Positions 7,326 to 15,581 of a stretch of 64,000 bases of DNA are shown here, one piece after another. This DNA comes from Deltaproteobacteria bacterium. Its GTDB lineage: Bacteria > Myxococcota_A > UBA9042 > PHBI01. The notes beneath the pieces are model-generated. The model was not told the origin of the DNA and did no database searches. It saw only the letters and a program-made list of their open reading frames with translations. Position 1 is the first letter of the stretch. Every line of letters starts with the position of its first letter. The DNA lies in NCBI GenBank assembly GCA_020632715.1, contig JACKFA010000004.1, positions 62,001-126,000 on the forward strand, given 5' to 3'. Made by a program: the position numbers and the translations under genes.

Positions 7326-9164
7326 ATGCGACAGTACATTTCGATCCTCGGCGTGGCGCTGGCGCTCGTCGCGGGCGGTTGCGGCGACGACGACAACAAC
7401 ACGACGACGGACACGAAGGTGTCCGACACGGCGGTCAACGACACGGGTGGCGACACGGTGACGCCGGACACGGTGACGCCGGACACGGTGCAGCCCGACA
7501 CGCTGCAGCCCGACACGCTGCAGCCCGACACGATCGAGACGGACACGACCATCACGGACACGTCCGACGAGGACACGAACGTGACGGACACGGTCGAGGA
7601 CACGGGCCCGACGGACACCGAGGGCGACACGACGGCCGACACCGAGGGCGACACCGAGGGTGACACGACGGCCGACACCGAGGGCGACACGGCCGACACG
7701 AGCGGCGGGCTGACGCCGGCCGAGATCAGCGCGCAGATCACGGCGATCCGCGGTGGGACTCTCGGCGACATCGACGGCGCCTGGGTCACCTACGTGAAGG
7801 CCGCGCTCGGGAGCGACCCGGCCGGGTTCTTCATCCAGGCCGAGGCCAACGGGCCGGCGCTCTTCGTCAAGGTCGATCCCGACACGCTGACCCCGATCCC
7901 GGTGGTCGGCGACGCGGTGTCGTTCACGGCGACGGGGTACTCCGACGACACGAGCGGCTCGGACGGCCAGGGCCGCATCGAGGTGAACGCGCTCAGCGAC
8001 TTCACGGTCGACAGCAGCGGGCATGACGTTTCGACGCTGGTCCAGGACGTGACGGCGGCGACTGATCTCGTCGACGCGCTCGACAGCTACGAGTCGGAGC
8101 TCGTGACCGCGACGGTGACGCTCGACGCGGACCTCGGCTTCGCGGGCTCGGGCTTCCTGTCGGCGAACGCCTCCACGACCGGGGTCTCGGGCTCGTCGAA
8201 CCTGAAGCTCCGCGTGCCGGACATCGACACCGCGCTCACGATGGGGTGCGTCGTGGACTTCGGGCCGGCGCCGGTGTGGCGCTACTTTGCGCAGGCGCAG
8301 CTGAGCGCCGTGTCGATGGACGACTACGAGATCGTGAGCTGCCCGGCGCCGGAGCTCGCGAGCGCGTCGGCGCTCTCGGCGACGGAGGTCGAGCTCGTGT
8401 TCTCGCGTGAGATCGACCCGGCGAGCGTGAACCCGGACGGCAGCGACTTCACTCTCGACAACGGCGCGACGGTCTCGGCCGCGTCGGTCGACGGGATGTC
8501 GGTCACGCTGACGACGAGCACACTCGGCGACGGCAGCTACACCGTGATGGTGGGCCCGGCGGTGACCGACACGCTTGGCGCCGCGGTCGCGACGACCGCG
8601 AACACGGCGACCTTCATGGGACCGCAGCCGGCTCCGGCGATCGTGATCAGCGAGATCATGGCCCGGTCGCAGAGCGGCGGGGACTCCGGAGAATATGTCG
8701 AGCTCCACAACACCACGGATGCCGCGATCAGCCTCGCAGGTTGTGTGATTACAGACGGCAACGGTGACCTTGTCGAAGCGGCGACGCTGAGCGGCGTGAC
8801 CATTTCGGCAGGTGGCTACGCGCTCTTCGTGAAGGCTACGGATGATTTCTCGGGGATTACGTCCGATGGCCTGTTCAAGAGCGGCACGTCGCTGGTCAAT
8901 GGCGGCGAGGTCCTGACGCTCACCTGCGACTTCGGTGGCGGCGCGGCGGTGGTCGACACGACGTCGAGCTACGCGAGTGGGACCCTGCCAGTCGGGCGGT
9001 CCATCCAGAAGGATCCTGGGGCGGCGGGCGATTACGCCGGCCCGAGCGATCCGCTCGGCGCCAACTGGTGCTTCACGCCGGCCGAGGACACCTACAAGTA
9101 CTTCGACGGCACGCCGAACGCGAAGTACGGCACGCCGCGGGCGGCGAACATCGCCTGCGAGTAG
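7326..9164 (+). CDS. Lipoprotein with Asp-Thr linker, OB-like, SbsA-type and lamin-tail domains
   Basis: 612 residues. The lipoprotein signal ends at Cys19 (VAGGC). Residues 24-127 are a low-complexity linker of Asp-Thr-Pro/Glu units (DTVTPDTVQPDT...), a spacer found in several lipoproteins here. Residues about 130-310 look like the OB-type domain that precedes nuclease or lamin-tail modules (FFIQAEANGPALFVKV). Residues 325-420 resemble an SbsA-type Ig domain (VELVFSREIDPASVNP). Residues 435-560 form a lamin-tail domain (IVISEIMARS...GEYVELHN, then LAGCVITDGNGD). No catalytic domain is seen, so an adhesive or scaffold role on the cell surface is inferred. AAGGAGA precedes the ATG. A strong terminator hairpin follows at 9201. 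Confidence 0.85.
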   Translation: MRQYISILGVALALVAGGCGDDDNNTTTDTKVSDTAVNDTGGDTVTPDTVTPDTVQPDTLQPDTLQPDTIETDTTITDTSDEDTNVTDTVEDTGPTDTEGDTTADTEGDTEGDTTADTEGDTADTSGGLTPAEISAQITAIRGGTLGDIDGAWVTYVKAALGSDPAGFFIQAEANGPALFVKVDPDTLTPIPVVGDAVSFTATGYSDDTSGSDGQGRIEVNALSDFTVDSSGHDVSTLVQDVTAATDLVDALDSYESELVTATVTLDADLGFAGSGFLSANASTTGVSGSSNLKLRVPDIDTALTMGCVVDFGPAPVWRYFAQAQLSAVSMDDYEIVSCPAPELASASALSATEVELVFSREIDPASVNPDGSDFTLDNGATVSAASVDGMSVTLTTSTLGDGSYTVMVGPAVTDTLGAAVATTANTATFMGPQPAPAIVISEIMARSQSGGDSGEYVELHNTTDAAISLAGCVITDGNGDLVEAATLSGVTISAGGYALFVKATDDFSGITSDGLFKSGTSLVNGGEVLTLTCDFGGGAAVVDTTSSYASGTLPVGRSIQKDPGAAGDYAGPSDPLGANWCFTPAEDTYKYFDGTPNAKYGTPRAANIACE

Positions 9165-9200
9165 ACCGGACGCGATGCGTGAGCATCGTTGACGCTTGAT

Positions 9201-9235
9201 GACGAAGGGGCCCGCGTGGCCCCTTCGTCGCTTTC
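9201..9235 (+). terminator. Rho-independent-type terminator after the lamin-tail lipoprotein gene
   Basis: A perfect 12-bp stem (GACGAAGGGGCC / GGCCCCTTCGTC) with a 5-nt loop CGCGT at 9213-9217, followed by GCTTTC. It lies 37 bp after the stop. The T-run is short, as is usual in high-GC genomes. Confidence 0.75.
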
Positions 9236-9250
9236 AGGTGGCCGTTTCGG

Positions 9251-9256
9251 TAGGTT
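9251..9256 (+). promoter_or_regulatory. -10 box of the HesB-like gene, leaderless type
   Basis: TAGGTT ends exactly 6 nt before the ATG at 9263, the same spacing as in four other genes of the window. No clear -35 box is seen. Confidence 0.35.
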
Positions 9257-9262
9257 CCAGCC

Positions 9263-10100
9263 ATGGCCGAGAGAGAGATCCGAAAGCTCAAGCGCTTCCA
9301 GTACCTCGAGATCGACGGCGTGCCGCGCCGCGAGCGCCCGCCGAAGCGGGAGCCCGAGCCCGCGCCCCTGAGCCGCCGCGCCGCGCGAGCTCGACGACCG
9401 CGCGCCGCCCCTGCCCCGCCGTCGGAGTCGCGGGCCTACAACCCGCCGCGCGGCCGCCGCAGCCGCGGCCCGAGCCGCCGCGGCAGTACCATCCGGCGGC
9501 GCGCCCCGTCGCGCCGACGCCCGAGCCGCCGCGGCGCTACAACCCGCCGCCCGGCCCGTGCCGCCCACGGAGCCGCCGCGACCGATGCGTCAGCGCGCGG
9601 AGGCGCGGCCGACCGACGTCGGTGACGGCGCCGCGACCACGGTCCGCGAGCGCGACTTCGTGCTCGACCTGATGCGCGAGGTGCCGGTCGAGCGCACGCC
9701 CTGGGACTCGCCCGGCGTGTACGTCGAGGAGATCGACCTGAGCGAGCGCTTCGCGCGGAGCCAGCCCCGCGAGATGGCGCGTCAGCCGCCGCGCCGGGAC
9801 TACGCCCCGGCGGCGGCTCCCCGCGCGCTGCCAGCGCCCATCGAGCTCACCGAGCTCGCGGCGCGCCAGATCCGCATCCTCGCGTACCAGCACGGCGTGA
9901 TGGGCGCGGGGCTCCGGATCCTCACGAGCGTGGGCGGTGAGACCGACTTCGCCTTCGAGACCAACCCCGAGCCCGACGACGTCGTGTTCCTCTCGCAGGG
10001 TATCCGGATCATCATCGACGAGGGCAGCCTCCGCGGGCTCCGCGGCCGCCGCATCACGTATCAGGACGTGCCCGGCGCCGAGGGCTTCCGCATCGGCTGA
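9263..10100 (+). CDS. HesB/IscA-like domain protein with proline-rich linker (two frameshifts in this sequence)
   Basis: Coding is visible in three successive frames. From 9263 (MAEREIRKLKRFQYLEIDGVP) it runs to about 9448, in a second frame to about 9550, and in a third to the stop at 10098-10100; an in-frame ATG at 9558 opens the last part. Restored, the protein has about 280 residues. It has a basic N-terminus, a linker of three 17-residue Tyr-Asn/His-Pro-Pro-Ala-Arg-Pro units, and a C-terminal domain (last 85 residues) shaped like an A-type Fe-S carrier (LTELAARQIRILAYQHG, GAGLRILTSVGGETDFAFE, GIRIIIDEGSLRGLRG). All three cysteines of IscA/HesB are absent, so it should not carry a cluster in the usual way. 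Both shifts look like one lost G at the same place in repeats 1 and 3, which suggests sequencing errors. Further indels in the linker cannot be excluded. Confidence 0.7.
9437..9587 (+). repeat. Three tandem 51-bp repeats coding the proline-rich linker
   Basis: Units begin at 9437, 9487 and 9538 (TAC AAC CCG / TAC CAT CCG / TAC AAC CCG). Unit 1 is 50 bp and unit 2 is 51 bp. Aligning them places a missing G after CCGCC in units 1 and 3, exactly where the reading frame breaks. Confidence 0.7.
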
Positions 10101-10108
10101 GAGAAGCG

Positions 10109-11797
10109 CTACTCGAAGGGCACGGGCCCTGGCGGCATCGAGCCTGGCGTGCCGCCGATTGCGTTCCCGTGCCCATAGCCAAGCGCGGTGCGGTCCCCCC
10201 AGCAGTAGAGGGAACCCGATGCGCCGATGGCGCAGCTCGTCGCAGAGTCCCCGGGCCCGGTCCCACCTGTTGTGACGAAGACCGGTACGTCAAGGCCGAT
10301 GTCCACTGCCGGAAAGATGCTCGGCAGCTCGTCGTCGCCGATCGCCAAATCGCGCTCCTGGCCGAGCGCCGCCGAGCTGCCGACGCGTCGCCCCAACACC
10401 TGATGCCCGTGCCGTTGACGATGACGCACGCACAGCCGCGCGCGCCGACGCGGGTCCGAGGAGCTGATACTGCGCCACCGAGCTGAACGTCGGGCCTACT
10501 GACGCGCTCTCCGTATCACCATAGATGCGCCCGTTTCCGTGGCTCAAGAGGCTGCCCCAACACCGGACGGCGCCCATCCGGGGTCCGCGCGCATGTCCAT
10601 CGGGCGCCCAGGTCACGTCCTCAAAGTGAGGACGCCTGAGAACGGCACTGGCGTCGTGAAGTCGGTCAGCAGCATCTCCCCGAGAATCCGTGGTCCCGTA
10701 GCCGAGAGCGCCACTTCTACCGTCCCCCCAGCAAACCACGTTTCCGTCAGCGTCGACCGCGCATGCGTGTAAGTCCGCCACCGCATATTCGTTTGATAGG
10801 CTTTCCGATCGGGATCGGCGGAATGGACATCGCGTCGGCGATCGGAGACGATGTTGACGTCACGCCCTGGCCGAGCAGGTTGACGTCGTTCGCGCCCCAG
10901 CATCGGACCTCGCGAGGTCTTTGGTCACGACGCACGCCGTCTCGAAACCAAGAGCGATCTGCTCAACTTGCCGATCGGCGAAGCGTCGACGGCCAGCGGA
11001 AAGGACCTCGCCTCACTCGTCGACGCGGGCCCACCACTCCAGCATCGCACCGACTTGTCGGCGAGCCTCGCGCAGAGCTCTGACTCGTTCGACGCCATCT
11101 GGATGATGTCGCTATCAAACGCGTGGACCTCTTGGTCCTTGGCCTTGACGTTCGGTTGCCACCAACATCTCCCGATGCCGTGCACGGCGAGACACGTGAC
11201 CTCGGACCCGATCGAGACCATCCGCGGCAGACACCTCCCCTCGCGGCAAAAGCCCGGGTACTCCGTCCCCGAGTCGCACCGCGCGTCCCACGGCTTCTCG
11301 GGCTCGCTGCACTCGCCGGTCGCCGGGTCACACGTGCCCACCTCGTAGCACTGCCCCGCCGCCTCGCAGACCACCTCGTCCCCGCCCTTGCACGCGCCTG
11401 CGACGCACTTGTCCGTCCGCGTGCAGGCGTTCCCGTCGTCGCAGGTCGTCCCGTCGAGCGCCTTCGCCTGGCACTCCCCGCCCACGCACTCGCCGACAAC
11501 GCAGTCCCCATCGAGGTGCGCGCACCCTCCCGGGCACTCGGCCGCCGTGTCCTCGGCGTCCGCCGTGTCGCCCACCTCGGTGTCCGGCGCCACCTGCGTG
11601 TCCGCCGTGTCGACCTCGCTCGTGTCGGCCACCGCGGTGTCCTCGACCGCCGTGTCCGCGCCGACGTCGGCCCCGCCGCTGTCCGCGACGTCCACCGCCC
11701 CCGCCGTGTCCTCGTCGCGCTCCGGCGGGTCCGGGAAGCACCCCGCCCCGAGCACGATCCCCATCAACCCAGCCAGCAGCACGCGCGCGCTTCTCAT
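10109..11797 (-). pseudogene. RCC1-type Cys-rich lipoprotein, broken copy of the 42181-43791 gene
   Basis: The first 290 codons from ATG 11797 are intact. They encode a lipoprotein signal (LGAGC, Cys20), an Asp-Thr linker, and a Cys-rich module (CPGGCAHLDGDCVVGECVGG...CDDGNACTRTDKC) closely matching the intact paralogue at 42181. The RCC1-like propeller that should follow is scattered over several frames: GFETACVVTKDLAR, RCWGANDVNLLGQG, ADLHACAVDADGNVVCWGDG, MGAVRCWGSLLSHGNGR, CAIGASGSLYCWGDRTALG. It ends with MPPGPVPFE, as the paralogue ends MPPGDVPFE. At least five shifts are needed. This is either a decayed duplicate or a badly polished stretch. An SD-like GAGAGGG precedes the start. Confidence 0.75.
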
Positions 11798-12095
11798 CAC
11801 GGTCCCTCTCGGCGTCGGTGGTCACCCCATCGGCCGCCCGCGACCCCGCCTCCAGCGGTTCCGCGCGCCCTGCCGACCGGGCCCCCTTCCCCAAGAACCG
11901 TGCCACAGCCGCCGCTCACCGCAAGTCGACTACGGTCCCGCGCCGCGACCGCTCCCGCCGCCGCTCACCCGCGCCCGCGCCCCGCGCCCCCGGGGTCCGC
12001 CGACCTCGCCCGCGGGGTCTCCCGACCCTCGCGCTCGTCACGGCGCCCCCGGGCCGCCACACCGGCCGCCCCCGCGCCGCCCCGTCACCTGGCGA

Positions 12096-13448
12096 TCAGT
12101 CGGGCAGGCACACGTTCTTCACGGGCGACGTCCGGTTGTAGCGGTTCTCCGCCTCGCACGTCGTCCCCATCGGGCAATCGTCCTGCCCCGCGCACTGCGC
12201 CACGCACGTCCCGCCGCTCAGCCCGCTCCCCTGCGGCGCCGCCACGCAGAACGTCGTCGCGTACCCGCCCGCCTTGTCCGCGCACGTGCTCGTGCACGGC
12301 GTCGTGCACGTCCCCGGGCCGTCCCCCGTCTCCATGCAGAGACCGCTCGCGCACTCACCGTCCGCGAGGCAGTGGTCGCCGATCCACCCCTCCGTCCCCG
12401 GCATGCACGCCGCCCGCTTCACCGACGCCTGCCCGAAGCGGCCCACCGTCCGCTCCACGAAGTGATCGTACCGCCGGCACCCGTTGCTGATGCTCGTCGG
12501 CGTCAGCACGCACATCCCCTGCCCCGCCGCGTCCGGATCCGCCACGCAGAACGTCGGCGCCGCCCCCGCGATGTCCGGGCAGTACTTCGTGCACCGCTGC
12601 GTGCAGAACCCGCGCTCGCTGTACGCGTTCTTCTTGCAGAAGCCGCCGCTGAACCCGCAGTCCGCGTCCGCCCGGCACTCCGTCATCATCCACGTCGCCC
12701 CGACGTCCACCGCCCGGTCGTCCTCGCGCCGCTCCACGGCCTGCTGGATCCGCACCGGCGTCCGGTGCCCCTGGATGCGGCCCCAGACCTCCATCACGTC
12801 CGCAGCCTCCATCCGCATGCACCCGTGGCTCACGTACCCACGCCGCAGCGACCCGCCCGTCGCGTCCGTGTAGTGGTCGATCGGCCCGTGGATCCCGTAC
12901 CCGCTCGAGCTCGGCCCCTCGAGACGGATGAACGGCAACCCCGCGAACACCGGCGCCTTCTGCCCCGCCTCGTCCGTCCACCACATGCGGCAGCGGTAGT
13001 TCCACGCCCACTTCGCCTGCGACTTCACCGGCACGTCGTCCACCGGCGCCACGTCCGTCCGCGTGTAGAAGAGCTGGTCCGCGCGCCCCGTCGACACCGG
13101 CGTCAGGCTCAGCCCGTCCTTGATCTGCCCCGGCCCGATCGGGAACACCCGGTCGTACGTCCCCGCGCGGTCCACGAGGTGCAGCGTCAGCCCGTCGAGC
13201 GACACCGTGATCGCCGGGTCCCGCAGCGGCTCGACGTAGGGGATCGCCTTGCACTCCGTCGCGTGCCCGAAGACCCCGTCCTCCTTCATGTCCTCCACCG
13301 GCCCGAGCGGGAGATCGTCGTGCGACGGCTCCGCCACCGGCTCCGACGTGTAGATCGTGGACGACGCGGCCTCGTCACAGGCCGGGAACACCGTCAGGGC
13401 CGCGAGGGCGGCCGCGCTGACGACGACGATTCGAAGCTGGGCGAACAT
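12096..13448 (-). CDS. L,D-transpeptidase (YkuD) with C-terminal Cys-rich region
   Basis: 450 residues. The N-terminal signal ends around Cys24 (FPAC, a weak lipobox). The catalytic domain spans about 80-235. It has His187-Gly and the S-H-G-C-M-R motif with nucleophile Cys210, the YkuD signature of enzymes that form 3-3 cross-links in peptidoglycan or attach proteins to it. Residues about 255-450 hold roughly twenty cysteines in CxxDxDC-like modules (CRADADCGFSGGFC, CLADGECASGLCMETG), a likely wall- or surface-binding part not present in standard enzymes. It should act in the periplasm. A strong AAGGAGA site precedes the ATG. It is one of three YkuD-type genes in the window; the others (33891 and 36139) lack the Cys-rich tail. 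Confidence 0.88.
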   Translation of the reverse strand: MFAQLRIVVVSAAALAALTVFPACDEAASSTIYTSEPVAEPSHDDLPLGPVEDMKEDGVFGHATECKAIPYVEPLRDPAITVSLDGLTLHLVDRAGTYDRVFPIGPGQIKDGLSLTPVSTGRADQLFYTRTDVAPVDDVPVKSQAKWAWNYRCRMWWTDEAGQKAPVFAGLPFIRLEGPSSSGYGIHGPIDHYTDATGGSLRRGYVSHGCMRMEAADVMEVWGRIQGHRTPVRIQQAVERREDDRAVDVGATWMMTECRADADCGFSGGFCKKNAYSERGFCTQRCTKYCPDIAGAAPTFCVADPDAAGQGMCVLTPTSISNGCRRYDHFVERTVGRFGQASVKRAACMPGTEGWIGDHCLADGECASGLCMETGDGPGTCTTPCTSTCADKAGGYATTFCVAAPQGSGLSGGTCVAQCAGQDDCPMGTTCEAENRYNRTSPVKNVCLPD

Positions 13449-13517
13449 GCTGGGTCTCCTTCCGGGCGCGGTCTACGACACCGGATACAGAACCCGCAAG
13501 GAATATCGCCGCGATTT

Positions 13518-13538
13518 TGACGCACCGCGTCATGACGC
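13518..13538. repeat. Palindrome TGACGC-N3-GCGTCA, copy 2
   Basis: The palindrome (TGACGCACCGCGTCA) is followed directly by another TGACGC. It lies between the end of the lipoprotein gene at 13610 and the start of the transpeptidase gene at 13448, both on the minus strand. Confidence 0.6.
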
Positions 13539-13609
13539 TACGGCCGCCCTCTCCGGCCCTTCGCCAGCGTGCACCGGGCCCTCGCGCCGGTCGGTGGCCG
13601 CTGGCGCAC

Positions 13610-14194
13610 CTAGCGCAGCGGTGGGATGAGCGGCACGTCGAAATTCACGAAGACCTCGCCCGTGGCCGGGCACTGGAACGTCTTCCGCATCACCCCCGGG
13701 TCGACCACGTCTTCGTCGCGGTCCCCGACCGCCCCGTCGTGCGTCTCGTTGAACTCCCCCGCGGCCGACGCGCTGACCGGCGCCGTGTACGCCCCGACGA
13801 GCCACAGCGTCGCGACCTGCTCACCCGCCGCCGGGTCGCCGCAGGGCCCCTGCACCTGCGTGAGCGACGTCCCGTCCCCGTACTCGCTCGACGTCACGCG
13901 CTGCTGCCACACGACCGCCCCCGCCCCGTCGCGCACCTCGAGGTCCCACACCGTGTCTGCGACCGGCGACATCGTGAGCGTCGCGATGGTCACCGCCACC
14001 TCCCCGCGCTCGCAGTCGACCGTGCACGCGACCGCCGCGGTGTCCGCCGCGTCGACCGCGGCGCCCGTCGCCGTGTCCGTCGCCGACGTCGCGTCACCGA
14101 CGTCCGGGCCGGAGCCCGAGCCCGAGTCCGAACCGCAGCCCGTCGCGACGAGCGCGAGAGCACCGAGAACCAGGATCAACCGCGCCGACGTCAT
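13610..14194 (-). CDS. Small lipoprotein of unknown function
   Basis: 194 residues from ATG 14194. The lipoprotein signal ends at Cys20 (LVATGC). A Gly/Ser and Asp-Thr-Ala linker (about 22-55) follows. The mature domain of about 135 residues looks beta-rich, with Cys residues at CTVDCERGEVAV, GPCGDP and FQCPATGEVF, and ends in FVNFDVPLIPP. I do not recognise the family. The alternating hydrophobic strands (WDLEVRDGAGAVVWQQRV) suggest a small Ig- or C2-like sandwich. The same frame is open further upstream, but that is antisense of the 14369 gene. No ribosome-binding site is obvious. Confidence 0.7.
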   Translation of the reverse strand: MTSARLILVLGALALVATGCGSDSGSGSGPDVGDATSATDTATGAAVDAADTAAVACTVDCERGEVAVTIATLTMSPVADTVWDLEVRDGAGAVVWQQRVTSSEYGDGTSLTQVQGPCGDPAAGEQVATLWLVGAYTAPVSASAAGEFNETHDGAVGDRDEDVVDPGVMRKTFQCPATGEVFVNFDVPLIPPLR

Positions 14195-14312
14195 GACAGC
14201 CACCCGTCCATCGGGCGAAGACGCAGTCGCCGACGTGCTCCGCGCCACCTCACCCGCACTCTTCAGCTCGATATCACCCGAGGCACGTCGAACACAACGT
14301 CCCTCGCGATTC

Positions 14313-14341
14313 TTGGCGCGCCGCGCCGCGCCCGTTATCGT
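14313..14341 (+). promoter_or_regulatory. Promoter of the 371-residue lipoprotein gene
   Basis: TTGGCG (14313-14318) and TATCGT (14336-14341) with a 17-bp spacer, 27 nt before the GTG start. Confidence 0.55.
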
Positions 14342-14368
14342 CCCGCCACCCCCGCACGAGAGGCCGCC

Positions 14369-15484
14369 GTGACCCGTCTCCTCCTCCCCCTCGCCCTCGC
14401 CCTCGCCCTCGGTGCGTGCGGCGGCAAGCTCTCCCTCGAGCACACCGTCCGCGTCGACGGCGACGCCGTCGTCGTCACCGTCACCTGCTCGAAGGACGCC
14501 GTCCTCGGCGTCGGCGGGGTGCAGGGCGCCTGCAAGGCCGGCGAGCCCGTCGACCTCCGCGTCCCCACCCACACCGTCGGCGCCGGCAAGCACCGCCTCG
14601 ACCTCGTCGGCTTCGCCCCCGGCGACGAGCGCAACGTCCGCGTCGCCGTCGACGTCGACGTCCCGGCCGCGGCCGACGTCCCCGCCCTCGGCGAGCTCGC
14701 CTGCAAGCCGAGCGACGCCCCCCCGACCCTCGCCTTCACCCGCGACGACGGCGGCCGCGGCTTCACCTGCGCCGACGACGGCTTCCTCATCGAGGTCTTC
14801 GCCAAGGCCAACCCGCGCGGCAAGATCACCCTCGCCACCACCACCCTCGAGGTCCCCGACAGCGGCCTCGTCGAGGGCCGCCCCGTCGACCTCGGCCCCG
14901 CCGTCCTCGACCTCCCCCTCACCGCCTTCCTCGACAAGCCCGACGCCGTCTCCATCACCGTGCCCTGGACCGTGACCAGCGAGGCCGGCGCCAAGGCGCG
15001 CGGCACCCTCACCGCGACCCCCCTCGCCGCAGACGACAACCTCCTCGGCCGCTGGCTCGCCGCCATCGCCGAGGGCCGCTCACCGCGCCCCGCCTTCGCC
15101 CACCGCCCCGGCGACACCGCGCGCCCCGCCGCCCTCGTCGACACCGCCGCCCACTTCGCCGTCCGCGCCACGAACAAGGAGGGCGCCGTCCGCGACCTCG
15201 GCCTCGTCGCCGTCCTCAAGGAGAGCGCCCGCGCCGAGCGCGGCACCTGCGACGTCCCCGCCGGCGACGGCGTCGTCGCCGCGCGCCGCGACGTCGTCGA
15301 GCTCACCGCCATCGCCTTCTCCACCGACGACGGCCGCGAGGTCGCGCGCCGCACCTTCATCCCGCCGGCCGAGGCCTGCCCGACCGACGCCACCGTCGAT
15401 CCCGCCGCCCCGGCCGTCACCGTGCGCGTCGCGGACGACGAGGTCCTCGCCTGGCTCGCCACCGTCGCGACGCCCGGCGACTGA
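14369..15484 (+). CDS. Lipoprotein of unknown function
   Basis: 371 residues from GTG 14369, chosen because it gives a compact lipoprotein signal (LALGAC, Cys17); the frame is open for 280 codons upstream but that is antisense of the 13610 gene. The mature part is mostly beta-strand-like segments with two pairs of cysteines (CSKDAVLGVGGVQGAC; CKPSDAPPTLAFTRDDGG then FTC). A second half begins near residue 215 (NLLGRWLAAIAEG). No enzyme motif is seen and I do not recognise the family. The gene has a good promoter at 14313 and no ribosome-binding site that stands out. It is the first of four plus-strand genes up to 17.8 kb plus the giant gene. Confidence 0.75.
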   Translation: MTRLLLPLALALALGACGGKLSLEHTVRVDGDAVVVTVTCSKDAVLGVGGVQGACKAGEPVDLRVPTHTVGAGKHRLDLVGFAPGDERNVRVAVDVDVPAAADVPALGELACKPSDAPPTLAFTRDDGGRGFTCADDGFLIEVFAKANPRGKITLATTTLEVPDSGLVEGRPVDLGPAVLDLPLTAFLDKPDAVSITVPWTVTSEAGAKARGTLTATPLAADDNLLGRWLAAIAEGRSPRPAFAHRPGDTARPAALVDTAAHFAVRATNKEGAVRDLGLVAVLKESARAERGTCDVPAGDGVVAARRDVVELTAIAFSTDDGREVARRTFIPPAEACPTDATVDPAAPAVTVRVADDEVLAWLATVATPGD

Positions 15485-15519
15485 CGCCGCGCGGCGCGCC
15501 GTCTCGTGACCGGCCGGTC

Positions 15520-15548
15520 TTGGATCCTCCCTCGTCACCCGCTATGGT
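15520..15548 (+). promoter_or_regulatory. Promoter of the 442-residue lipoprotein gene
   Basis: TTGGAT (15520-15525) and TATGGT (15543-15548) are 17 bp apart, 33 nt before the ATG. A 12-bp perfect palindrome GACCGGCCGGTC at 15508-15519 abuts the -35 box and could be a 3' hairpin of the upstream gene or an operator. Confidence 0.55.
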
Positions 15549-15581
15549 CGCGCCGCCCCCCAGCCGACCGCCCGAGGCCCC

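Noticed and set aside
11889..11906. Sigma-54-like promoter TGGCACG-N4-TTGG upstream of the broken RCC1 gene
   Set aside because: The invariant GC of the -12 element is GG here, and the intact paralogue lacks anything similar. Probably chance.
11798..12095. Gene in the 298-bp gap between the broken RCC1 gene and the transpeptidase gene
   Set aside because: Open frames here have no start context or protein-like sequence; I see only a GC-rich spacer with no clear motif.
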